Both the position numbers and the translations under genes were made by a program. Below, one piece after another: positions 1 to 5,865 of a stretch of DNA of 5,865 nucleotides (within the stretch, counting starts at the first letter, position 1; each line of letters opens with the position of its first letter). The stretch is taken from the NCBI GenBank assembly GCA_030652715.1, contig JAUSQB010000308.1, positions 1-5,865 of the forward strand, in the 5' to 3' direction. This stretch comes from Rugosibacter sp. GTDB taxonomy: Bacteria; Pseudomonadota; Gammaproteobacteria; Burkholderiales; Rhodocyclaceae. The notes under the pieces are model-generated. The model had not been told where the DNA came from, did no database searches, and saw only the letters and a program-made list of their open reading frames with translations.

Positions 1-1
1 C

Positions 2-445
2 AATGACATTGTTTATCACGGCTATTTTGACATCGGTATTGCTGTCGGGTCCCCTCGCGGTTTGGTTGTGCCAATTTTGCGCGATGCCGATCAAATGAGC
101 TTGGCCCAAATTGAAAAGAAAATTGCTGAATTCGGCCAGAAAGCCAAAGAGGGCAAGCTTTCACTCGAAGAGCTAACAGGCGGCACGTTTACCATTTCCA
201 ATGGCGGCACTTTTGGTTCCATGCTTTCCACGCCCATCATCAATCCGCCGCAATCTGCCATTTTGGGCGTTCATGCGACCAAAGACCGCGCAGTGGTTGA
301 AAATGGCCAGGTGGTTGTTCGCCCGATGAATTATTTTGCCATGTCATACGACCACCGCATCATTGATGGTCGTGAAGCCGTACTCGGCCTGGTGACCATC
401 AAGGAAGCATTGGAAGACCCGGCGCGGCTCTTGCTCGATATTTAA
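2..445 (+). CDS. odhB: Dihydrolipoyllysine succinyltransferase (E2 of 2-oxoglutarate dehydrogenase), 3' part
   Basis: This is the C-terminal 147 residues of the E2 core of the cytoplasmic 2-oxoglutarate dehydrogenase complex, which moves the succinyl group from lipoamide to CoA in the TCA cycle. The frame is open from base 2 to TAA at 443-445, and the gene runs off the left edge, so the lipoyl and E3-binding domains are not visible. What is seen is the second half of the acyltransferase domain: a [14 protein letters not shown] segment, [11 protein letters not shown], and [14 protein letters not shown]. The active-site signature [11 protein letters not shown] has its catalytic His at 353-355 and Asp at 365-367. 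The protein ends in [11 protein letters not shown], nearly identical to the end of E. coli SucB as I remember it, which favours the succinyl over the acetyl E2. The E3 gene lpd follows 68 bases downstream on the same strand, as expected for an odhA-odhB-lpd operon. The gene could equally be called sucB. Confidence 0.96.
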   Translation, partial: NDIVYHGYFDIGIAVGSPRGLVVPILRDADQMSLAQIEKKIAEFGQKAKEGKLSLEELTGGTFTISNGGTFGSMLSTPIINPPQSAILGVHATKDRAVVENGQVVVRPMNYFAMSYDHRIIDGREAVLGLVTIKEALEDPARLLLDI

Positions 446-513
446 TATTTAATTTGGTGCGAACTGGCATTAAAGATTAGCACTGAAAATAACTGATTCT
501 GAAAGGTTGCTTC

Positions 514-1938
514 ATGTCCAAACAATTTGATGTTGTCGTTATTGGGGGTGGGCCTGGCGGCTACGTGGCCGCTATTCGTGCTGCCCAGCTAGGGCTGTCT
601 ACGGCATGCATTGAATCCGAATCGTATGCCGACCCGAAAGGGGCAGTCAGGTTGGGCGGAACTTGCTTGAATGTGGGCTGCATTCCTTCCAAGGCGCTAT
701 TGCAATCATCTGAACTGTTCGAGCAGGCAACCCATTCTTTCATCATGCATGGCATCTCTGCGAGTGATGTGAAAATGGATGTGGCTACCATGGTCAAGCG
801 AAAAGATAACATCGTTGATCAGCTCACGAGCGGCATTAAAAGCTTGTTCAAGAAAAACAAAGTCACCTTGCTAGCGGGCCACGGAAAATTTGTCGGCCGC
901 GAAAATGATCGCTGGCAAGTCGATGTCAGTGGCGAAATTGTTGAAGCCACACATGTCATTGTGGCCACCGGATCCCAGGCGCGCCATCTGCCAAACATTC
1001 CCGTTGATAACAAAATTGTCTGCGACAACGTGGGGGCACTGTCTTTTGATACCGCGCCCAAGCGGCTGGGCGTTATAGGGGCGGGCGTCATTGGTCTGGA
1101 GTTGGGCTCTGTCTGGAAAAGATTAGGTGCTGAAGTCACCATTCTTGAAGCGATGCCGGATTTTCTGGTGTCAGCGGATGCAGCAGTCGCTAAAGAAGCC
1201 TGGAAAACATTCACGCAAAAGCAGGGTTTGTCGATTCACTTGGGTGCAAAAATTACCAAAGTGGAGGTCACCAAAAAAGGCGTCACGGTGGCTTATGAGC
1301 TGGACGATGAAGTAAAAGTGCTGGAATGTGATCGGCTGATTGTTTCCGTGGGCCGTATTCCCACAACCGGTGATATCGGGGCAGAAACTGTAGGCTTGGC
1401 GATGACCGAGCGTGGCTTTATTGCAGTGGATGCCCAGTGTCACACCAATTTGCCTAACGTTTGGGCCGTGGGTGATGTTGTGCCCGGCCCCATGCTTGCC
1501 CACAAAAGCATGGAAGAAGGCGTCATGGTGGCTGAATGTATCGCCGGTCAAAAAGGCCATGTCAATTATGACGTGATCCCGTGGGTGATTTATACCCATC
1601 CTGAAATTGCCTGGGTCGGTAAAACGGAACAACAATTGAAAAATGAGGGCGCTGAATACCGTGTCGGACAGATTCCTTTTGCTGCCAATGGCCGTGCATT
1701 AGGGCAGGGAGACACCACCGGGTTTGTTAAAATGCTGGCATGCGCTAAAACGGATCGTGTCCTCGGCGTGCATATTATTGGCAACAACGCGTCAGAGCTG
1801 ATTGCAGAGGCCGTTGTGGCGATGGAATTCAACGCCTCTTCGGAAGATATTGCCCGCATTTGCCATGCCCATCCCACCTTATCTGAAGCAATGCATGAGT
1901 CTGCATTGGCGGTCGATAAACGCGCGTTGCATTTCTAG
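514..1938 (+). CDS. lpd: Dihydrolipoamide dehydrogenase (E3 subunit)
   Basis: This cytoplasmic FAD flavoprotein reoxidises the dihydrolipoyl groups of the E2 core and passes electrons to NAD+. Its 474 residues are the full family length. The order is an N-terminal FAD-binding GGGPGG loop (residues 11-16), the redox-active disulfide in [13 protein letters not shown] (Cys51 and Cys56), an ATGS motif (151-154), the NAD-binding GAGVIG loop (189-194) ending at Glu212, the second FAD motif around AVGD, and the C-terminal interface domain with HAHPTLSE, where His453 and Glu458 match the catalytic pair of E. coli Lpd. A GAAAGG ribosome binding site lies 7 bases before the ATG. The insertion before the disulfide (about residues 36-47) is the longer version found in Pseudomonas and Betaproteobacteria. 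Its place directly after odhB marks it as the E3 of 2-oxoglutarate dehydrogenase; it may also serve pyruvate dehydrogenase if no other E3 exists. All catalytic residues are present. Confidence 0.97.
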   Translation: MSKQFDVVVIGGGPGGYVAAIRAAQLGLSTACIESESYADPKGAVRLGGTCLNVGCIPSKALLQSSELFEQATHSFIMHGISASDVKMDVATMVKRKDNIVDQLTSGIKSLFKKNKVTLLAGHGKFVGRENDRWQVDVSGEIVEATHVIVATGSQARHLPNIPVDNKIVCDNVGALSFDTAPKRLGVIGAGVIGLELGSVWKRLGAEVTILEAMPDFLVSADAAVAKEAWKTFTQKQGLSIHLGAKITKVEVTKKGVTVAYELDDEVKVLECDRLIVSVGRIPTTGDIGAETVGLAMTERGFIAVDAQCHTNLPNVWAVGDVVPGPMLAHKSMEEGVMVAECIAGQKGHVNYDVIPWVIYTHPEIAWVGKTEQQLKNEGAEYRVGQIPFAANGRALGQGDTTGFVKMLACAKTDRVLGVHIIGNNASELIAEAVVAMEFNASSEDIARICHAHPTLSEAMHESALAVDKRALHF

Positions 1939-2027
1939 TCATTGCGTTTAGGGTGGCTAGACAAAATAGCAAGACAAGTCTTTGCCTTGATTGCTGCGAG
2001 TATTTTCTGCTGTGTTAACTAGCCCCC

Positions 2028-3179
2028 ATGCCCTATCAAATTCTTAACGCTGCCAAAGACGGCGTACGCAAAGCGTTCAATGCGGCGCTTGTTGAGCGCA
2101 ACATCGTTGCCGATGCTGAACAACTGGCTGCCGTGGAACGGCTGCAAGTGTTCTATGACGAATTGCTTGCCTTGAAAGCTGCGCGACGCAACCGCTTGCG
2201 CAAGCTCTTTATTCACCCTGAGTTACCTCGCGGTGTCTGGTTTTGGGGTGGGGTAGGACGTGGTAAAAGTTTTCTTATGGACTGCTTTTTTGATGCAGTC
2301 CCCTATCAAAGAAAACGTCGTGTGCATTTTCATGGCTTCATGCGCGAGGTGCACCAAGCACTCAAAGCATACCATTCCGAAAGCGATCCGCTAGCTAAAG
2401 TAGCCGACGACATTGCACGAGAAACTCGTCTGATGTGCTTTGACGAGTTTCATGTGTCAGATATTGCCGATGCCATGATTCTTGGCCGCTTGATGAAAGC
2501 CCTGTTTGATGGCGGCGTCATTTTTTGCATCACTTCCAATTACCCGCCTGACGGCCTTTATCCCAACGGGCTGCAAAGACAAAATTTTTTACCGACGATA
2601 CGGTTGCTGAACCAAACGCTGGATGTGCTGAAAATCGATGCCGGGATTGATTACCGTTTGCGCGCGTTAGAGCAGGCAGATATCTTTTTGGTCAACGATC
2701 CGGCAGCCGCAACCCGGGCTTTGCAGCAGATATTTCATCAGATGGCAGGTGGAGAAGGGAACGCGCAAGCCATCACCCTGGTTGGCCGAGAGTTGCCCGT
2801 GGTGCGGCGTGTTCAGGGCATTATCTGGTTTGATTTTGCGACACTCTGTGCCGGTCCGCGTTCGCAAAATGATTACTTGGCATTAGCCGAGGAGTATCAC
2901 ACCTTGGTGTTATCTAACGTGCCCCAAATGACTCTTGATGATTCAAGTGCGGCACGACGATTTACCTGGCTGGTTGATGTGCTTTACGATCATCGGGTGA
3001 AGTTGATTGTCAGCGCAGCATGTCCTGCCGAGATGCTGTACACACAAGGCCCGCAAGCAACTGAATTTGTGCGCACGGTTAGCCGCTTGATTGAAATGCG
3101 CTCGCATGACTATTTGGCCAGCGCCCATAAGTCGGCGATTGAGTTAACGCCGCACGAGAAGAGCATTACCCGAAAATAG
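2028..3179 (+). CDS. zapE: Cell division protein ZapE (AFG1-family P-loop ATPase)
   Basis: ZapE is a cytoplasmic AAA-type ATPase. In E. coli it associates with the FtsZ ring during constriction and under stress; its mitochondrial relatives (AFG1/LACE1) act in protein quality control. The 383 residues show Walker A GGVGRGKS (74-81), the HFHGFM segment typical of the family (100-105), Walker B LMCFDE (135-140) followed by FHVSDIADAM, sensor 1 TSN (169-171), DAGIDYRLR (204-212), TLCAGPRSQNDY (272-283) and the Arg pair in SAARRF (310-311). Only about 65 residues precede Walker A, and about 20 residues trail the usual DYL end, mostly polar and of no known role. The start is fixed because TAA lies in frame at 2016-2018 and this is the first ATG, but no Shine-Dalgarno sequence is visible before it. 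It follows lpd by 89 bases on the same strand and may be read through from it. Confidence 0.94.
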   Translation: MPYQILNAAKDGVRKAFNAALVERNIVADAEQLAAVERLQVFYDELLALKAARRNRLRKLFIHPELPRGVWFWGGVGRGKSFLMDCFFDAVPYQRKRRVHFHGFMREVHQALKAYHSESDPLAKVADDIARETRLMCFDEFHVSDIADAMILGRLMKALFDGGVIFCITSNYPPDGLYPNGLQRQNFLPTIRLLNQTLDVLKIDAGIDYRLRALEQADIFLVNDPAAATRALQQIFHQMAGGEGNAQAITLVGRELPVVRRVQGIIWFDFATLCAGPRSQNDYLALAEEYHTLVLSNVPQMTLDDSSAARRFTWLVDVLYDHRVKLIVSAACPAEMLYTQGPQATEFVRTVSRLIEMRSHDYLASAHKSAIELTPHEKSITRK

Positions 3180-3182
3180 TAC

Positions 3183-3213
3183 TTGATTTACTTGGCGCAA
3201 GCTCGGTTAGAAT
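3183..3213 (+). promoter_or_regulatory. Possible sigma-70 promoter for the prx-slyD pair
   Basis: A TAGAAT box at 3208-3213 matches the -10 consensus at five of six positions and lies 28 bases before the peroxiredoxin ATG. The -35 side is poor: TTGATT at 3183-3188 would give a 19-base spacer and TTTACT at 3187-3192 a 15-base spacer. The position, just after zapE ends, suits a separate transcript for prx and slyD. This is read by eye and could be chance. Confidence 0.25.
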
Positions 3214-3241
3214 AAGTTCACCTTACCCGAGGGGGAACCGA

Positions 3242-3736
3242 ATGCTGCACGCTGGAGAAGCTGCACCTGATTTCCTGTTGCCTGATGCAGACATGGCGTG
3301 GATTGACTCTCGCTCGGTGTATGGTCAGCATCATGCTGTGTTGTTTTTCTATCCCCGTGATAACACGCCTAACTGCATCATTGAAGCCGCTGATTTCTCT
3401 GATCATGAAAGTGAGTTTGCCAAGCTGAATTGCAAAGTTTTCGGCATTTCACGCGACGATTGTTATTCGCATGCAAAATTTCGTGATCTGCATGGTTTAT
3501 CTGTCCCTCTGCTTTCGGATGAAAAAGGCGAGATGTGCAGTCAATTTGGTGTCAGCCAATACCGCGAGCGTGACGGTCACAAAAAACTTTGTATCATTCG
3601 CTCTACGTTTGTTATCGACAAAAGCGGCATTATTCAGCATGCACTGTACGATGTGCAGCCCAAGGGGCATGCTGCCACGGTTTATCAACTTGTTCAACGT
3701 CTAAATGGCAAAGGAAAGCATCATGCAAATCGCTAG
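3242..3736 (+). CDS. Peroxiredoxin, PrxQ/BCP-like (AhpC/TSA family)
   Basis: This is a small thioredoxin-fold peroxidase, probably cytoplasmic because no signal peptide is seen, that would reduce H2O2 or organic hydroperoxides. The 164 residues fit the BCP/PrxQ group: DFLLPDADM near the N-terminus, FFYPRDNTPNC holding the PxxxTxxC active site (Pro38, Thr42, peroxidatic Cys45), FGISRDD, PLLSDEKGEMCSQFGV, and IIRSTFVIDKSG with the conserved Arg120. The loop is unusual: the common TPGCT reads TPNCI here, and position 50, where E. coli BCP has its resolving Cys, is Ala. Other Cys are at 64, 74, 99 and 117. It may therefore be a 1-Cys enzyme or use a different partner cysteine. A strong GAGGGG ribosome binding site at 3229-3234 lies 7 bases before the ATG. 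The 3' end overlaps slyD by 14 bases. The family call is firm; the mechanism and reductant are inferred. Confidence 0.9.
   Translation: MLHAGEAAPDFLLPDADMAWIDSRSVYGQHHAVLFFYPRDNTPNCIIEAADFSDHESEFAKLNCKVFGISRDDCYSHAKFRDLHGLSVPLLSDEKGEMCSQFGVSQYRERDGHKKLCIIRSTFVIDKSGIIQHALYDVQPKGHAATVYQLVQRLNGKGKHHANR
3711..3715 (+). promoter_or_regulatory. Ribosome binding site that sets the slyD start
   Basis: AAGGA lies inside the last codons of the peroxiredoxin gene, 7 bases before the ATG at 3723. An in-frame ATG at 3705 would add six residues (MAKESI), but it has no such site in front of it and would bury this one, so 3723 is preferred. Confidence 0.75.
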
Positions 3737-4193
3737 GAACAGCGTCGTCACCCTTAAATACACGGTTAAAGATCCAGAGGGCAATCTCATTGATGCGGGT
3801 AATGCGCCGCTCGTCTATCTGCATGGCGGTTATGGCGGTATTTTTGATCGCATTGAAGAAGAGATTCAGGGCAAAGTGGCTGGCGATAGCATTGAAGTCA
3901 AGCTACAACCTGAAGATGCCTTCGGTGAATATGATGCTGAACTCATTATTATCGAACCGCGTAACCTGTTCCCAGATAACATCGAAATGGGTACCCAGTT
4001 TGAACGCGGCGACGAAGATGACCGCTTATTCACGATTACCGACATTACGGAAGATAAAGTGGTCGTCGATGGTAATCACCCACTCGCCGGCATGGCGCTG
4101 ATTTTTGCTTGTACCGTGACGGATGTGCGTGCCGCAACGGCAGAAGAAGTTTCCCATGGTCATGTTCATGGGGCCCATGGTCACCATCATTAA
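3723..4193 (+). CDS. slyD: FKBP-type peptidyl-prolyl isomerase, SlyD-like
   Basis: SlyD-type proteins are cytoplasmic proline isomerases and chaperones that also bind metals such as nickel. From the ATG at 3723 the protein has 156 residues. Residues 1-70 hold the first part of the FKBP domain (VVTLKYTVKDPEGNLID, then APLVYLHGG, then PEDAFGEYD). Residues about 72-118 form the insert-in-flap chaperone domain, closing with VVVDGNHPLAGM. The final strand, FACTVTDVRAAT, leads into a short His-rich tail (SHGHVHGAHGHHH, seven His in the last twelve residues). The E. coli protein has a much longer His/Asp/Cys tail; here it stops early and has no Cys. The segment IFDRIEEEI replaces the LISGLE of E. 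coli, which I recall as a common betaproteobacterial variant. The gene overlaps the peroxiredoxin by 14 bases in another frame, so translation is probably coupled. Confidence 0.93.
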   Translation: MQIARNSVVTLKYTVKDPEGNLIDAGNAPLVYLHGGYGGIFDRIEEEIQGKVAGDSIEVKLQPEDAFGEYDAELIIIEPRNLFPDNIEMGTQFERGDEDDRLFTITDITEDKVVVDGNHPLAGMALIFACTVTDVRAATAEEVSHGHVHGAHGHHH

Positions 4194-4212
4194 CTGCTTG
4201 CAGAGGTAGCCA

Positions 4213-4240
4213 GAGAAGTAGCCCTCGTGAGGGACTTCTC
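4213..4240. terminator. Hairpin between convergent genes, possible bidirectional terminator
   Basis: A 7-bp stem, GAGAAGT (4213-4219) with ACTTCTC (4234-4240), encloses CCCTC (4222-4226) facing GAGGG (4229-4233). A two-base AG bulge sits on the left side, and the effective loop is about four bases (CGTG). All stem bases pair. It starts 20 bases after the slyD stop and 60 bases beyond the end of the - strand outer-membrane gene. No T-run follows on either strand, so intrinsic termination is uncertain. It could instead protect transcript 3' ends or be a small repeat element. Confidence 0.5.
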
Positions 4241-4299
4241 CGGCGGAAACGATAGCCGTGCCTTGGCAGATATTTATGCGCAGGGCGAGGTCGGCCTGA

Positions 4300-5745
4300 T
4301 TAGCTGTTTTTCCCTGGGCTTGTTTCATCCGCAGGAGCATCCCCGCCGAGCGCTTTATAAAGCTGTGCTGCAGCGCTGAGCATGGCGCGGCGCACTTGAA
4401 TGGCGCTTTGCTGAGCGCTGAATGCATCGCGTTGCGCATCCAGTAATTCAAGGTAGCTGGACACTCCCGCGCGGTAGCGCGCATCGACGAGTGTTAAGCG
4501 CTCGGCTTGAGATTTTTCAGCGGCGTTTAATGCACTGAGCTGCTCACTGAGCTGATCGCGCGCAGCGAGGACGTCAGCCACTTCGCGAAAGGCTTGCTGT
4601 ATGGTTTTTTCATACTCCGCAACAGCGATGACTTTGCGCGCTTCTGCCAGGCTAACGTTGGCTTGCGTGCGTCCGGAATCAAACAACGGTTGCACCAGTG
4701 ATGGCGAAAAACTCCAGGCACCGGTGCCAGAATCAAACAAGCCGGAGAGGGTTCGACTGGCCGTACCGAAGGCCAGGCTCAAACCGATGCGAGGTAAAAA
4801 TGCGGCACGCGCTGCGCCGATATTGGCGTTTGCCGCGAGCAGGCGTTGCTCGGCTGCTCGCACATCCGGGCGACGCAGCAAAACCTCACTGGGTACTGAC
4901 ACGGGCAGTGCAGGCAATTCGTCTTGGTCGATCAGCGCGCGACCGGGGGGTAAATCTTGCGTGACTGTGCCCACTAATAAAACTAGTGCGTTGCTGGCTG
5001 CGCGCTGGTTACGCTCAAGATTGGCGAGTTCTGCGCGGGCTGACTCATAGGCGGCGTCTGCGGCCAGAAAGTCAAGATCGCCTGCCAGCCCTACGTCACG
5101 TCGTTTGCCAATGAGCCGACGACTGTTCGCACGACTCTCCAGCGTGGCATATGCCAGGAGATGCCGCTCTGTGAGTTCTTGCAGTGTGTAATAAGCGTTG
5201 GCGACATCAGCGATCAAGCTTAAGCGAAATGCCTCGCGGGCTTCGGTGGTTGCAAGATAGTTTGCGCGTGCGGCGGCATCAAGATTTTTAACGCGGCCCC
5301 AGAAATCGAGCTCAAAGGCTGTCATGCCTAAATTCACATCGTATCGACGGTTTGTTTGGGGCTGTAGCGTGGGGGACAATGGGCCAGGAATACGTGTAGC
5401 GGACTGTGCCGCGCCAAGATTCACGGTGGGCAAGCGATCCGCATGGGTGATGCCATACAGTGCCTGCGCTTCTTCTACCCGAGCGATGGCAATGCGCATG
5501 TCACGGTTGTGTTCCAGTGCGATTCCAATCAAGCGCTGCAAGCGAGAATCAGTGAAAAAACTGCGCCAGTCCAGTGGATGCTCTGCCAACGTGTCTGAAT
5601 TTGCACGAACCGCCGTATTACCAGCGCCGACTTTCTCAGAAGTCGGCCATTGTGCAGGTACTGGGAGTTCTGGCCGCTGGTAGGCGGGTGCAAAAGAGCA
5701 ACCTGCGAGCATGAGGGTAGCTGCCCAAACGTATAACTTATGCAT
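4300..5745 (-). CDS. RND efflux system outer-membrane lipoprotein (NodT/OprM family)
   Basis: This TolC-like channel spans the outer membrane and periplasm and forms the exit duct of a tripartite RND drug or solvent exporter. The protein has 481 residues, normal for the family. It starts with a lipoprotein signal ending in the lipobox LAGC (Cys16), followed by Ser, consistent with sorting to the outer membrane. Two outer-membrane efflux repeats follow, about residues 60-255 and 285-470. Their matching landmarks are FELDFWGR (144-151) against PLFDSGR (353-359), and [16 protein letters not shown] (215-230) against [16 protein letters not shown] (423-438). [14 protein letters not shown] (289-302), a family hallmark, opens the second repeat. 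The ATG at 5745 is chosen over an in-frame ATG at 5817 because it gives the signal peptide directly and has a good ribosome binding site. It overlaps the pump gene stop by 8 bases. OprM, TtgC, CmeC and OqxC-like names are all possible; substrates cannot be read from sequence. Confidence 0.94.
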   Translation of the reverse strand: MHKLYVWAATLMLAGCSFAPAYQRPELPVPAQWPTSEKVGAGNTAVRANSDTLAEHPLDWRSFFTDSRLQRLIGIALEHNRDMRIAIARVEEAQALYGITHADRLPTVNLGAAQSATRIPGPLSPTLQPQTNRRYDVNLGMTAFELDFWGRVKNLDAAARANYLATTEAREAFRLSLIADVANAYYTLQELTERHLLAYATLESRANSRRLIGKRRDVGLAGDLDFLAADAAYESARAELANLERNQRAASNALVLLVGTVTQDLPPGRALIDQDELPALPVSVPSEVLLRRPDVRAAEQRLLAANANIGAARAAFLPRIGLSLAFGTASRTLSGLFDSGTGAWSFSPSLVQPLFDSGRTQANVSLAEARKVIAVAEYEKTIQQAFREVADVLAARDQLSEQLSALNAAEKSQAERLTLVDARYRAGVSSYLELLDAQRDAFSAQQSAIQVRRAMLSAAAQLYKALGGDAPADETSPGKNS

Positions 5746-5865
5746 CGTGCGGTTCCCTGTGCGGTAGTGGTTTTCCGGGGAAAATACGTCGTACGACCAC
5801 AAAGAAAATCGGCACAAAGAAAACTGCCAAAAGGGTGGCGGTAAACATGCCGCCGATCACGCCGG
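5738..5865 (-). CDS. RND efflux inner-membrane transporter (AcrB/MexB, HAE1 type), C-terminal end
   Basis: Only the last 41 codons are inside the window, read on the - strand from the right edge to TAA at 5738-5740. The peptide [20 protein letters not shown], then FVVVRR and a short polar tail ending in HREPHDA, matches the twelfth transmembrane helix and C-terminus of hydrophobe/amphiphile RND pumps, which typically show GGM.TAT.LA.FFVP.FFV. These pumps trade protons for drugs, dyes or solvents across the inner membrane and deliver them to the outer-membrane channel. The stop overlaps the start of the outer-membrane lipoprotein gene in the sequence ATGCATAA, so the two are one operon. The catalytic Asp/Lys residues and the periplasmic adaptor gene lie outside the window. 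The family call rests on this short but distinctive end. Confidence 0.9.
   Translation of the reverse strand, partial: GVIGGMFTATLLAVFFVPIFFVVVRRIFPGKPLPHREPHDA
5754..5758 (-). promoter_or_regulatory. Ribosome binding site that sets the outer-membrane lipoprotein start
   Basis: AGGGA on the - strand sits 8 bases before the ATG at 5745, within the last codons of the pump gene. It supports this start over the longer reading from 5817, which would put 24 non-signal residues ahead of the lipoprotein leader. Confidence 0.7.

Noticed and set aside
446..513. A/T-rich stretch between odhB and lpd as a separate lpd promoter
   Set aside because: No -35/-10 pair with acceptable spacing could be found; read-through from odhB is the simpler view.
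1171..1635. Antisense open frame of 154 codons inside lpd (- strand)
   Set aside because: It lies wholly within a complete, fully conserved lpd gene, its product resembles no family I know, and no ribosome binding site stands out. It is a shadow frame.
1969..1985. Small hairpin GCAAGA-CAAG-TCTTTGC after lpd as a terminator
   Set aside because: The stem is short with a bulged T and no T-run follows, so it is too weak to call.
2031..2310. Ten-base direct repeat CCCTATCAAA at 2031-2040 and 2301-2310 in zapE
   Set aside because: Both copies encode Pro-Tyr-Gln in unrelated parts of the protein with no similarity around them, so this is chance.
4026..4484. - strand open frame of 152 codons spanning the slyD 3' end, the intergenic hairpin and the end of the efflux gene
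   Set aside because: It overlaps two well-supported genes in other frames, crosses the hairpin and shows no recognisable domain.
4601..5050. + strand open frame of 149 codons opposite the outer-membrane efflux gene
   Set aside because: It is Arg/Ser/Ala-rich with no motif, as expected for the antisense of an Ala-rich gene.
5746..5817. 24-residue N-terminal extension of the efflux lipoprotein from the ATG at 5817
   Set aside because: These bases code for the pump C-terminus in another frame; the extension would block the lipoprotein signal peptide, and the ATG at 5745 has its own ribosome binding site.

Overview
This window looks like ordinary chromosomal DNA from a Gram-negative proteobacterium, most likely a betaproteobacterium (Nitrosomonadales or a relative is a guess). 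The reasons are the gene order odhB-lpd-zapE (2-oxoglutarate dehydrogenase E2, E3, then the AFG1-type ATPase), which I remember as common in Betaproteobacteria; a SlyD with an IFDRIEEEI-type active-site helix and a short His tail; and an RND efflux operon ending in a NodT-type outer-membrane lipoprotein. Base composition is roughly balanced and even across the window. I see no insertion sequence, phage gene, tRNA, rRNA or CRISPR array.

Layout. On the + strand, bases 2-445 hold the C-terminal 147 residues of dihydrolipoyl succinyltransferase (odhB/sucB), followed by a complete dihydrolipoamide dehydrogenase (lpd, 514-1938) and a complete zapE (2028-3179). A second + strand unit follows: a PrxQ/BCP-type peroxiredoxin (3242-3736), with a possible promoter in front of it, whose 3' end overlaps slyD (3723-4193) by 14 bases. 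A 106-base convergent intergenic region holds a strong interrupted hairpin (4213-4240). The - strand then carries an RND efflux outer-membrane lipoprotein (4300-5745). Its start overlaps by 8 bases the stop of an upstream RND inner-membrane pump gene, of which only the last 41 codons (5738-5865) are inside the window.

How the genes work together. OdhB and Lpd are the E2 and E3 subunits of the TCA-cycle 2-oxoglutarate dehydrogenase complex. ZapE is a cell-division and protein quality-control ATPase, and its position next to lpd is a conserved neighbourhood rather than a known pathway link. The peroxiredoxin and SlyD (peroxide removal, protein folding and metal chaperoning) form a translationally coupled pair. 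The - strand pair supplies the pump and outer-membrane channel of a tripartite drug or solvent exporter; the periplasmic adaptor gene would be expected beyond the right edge.

I found no convincing undescribed system. The points most worth a second look are the peroxiredoxin active site, which lacks the usual resolving cysteine, and the hairpin without a U-tract between the convergent genes.
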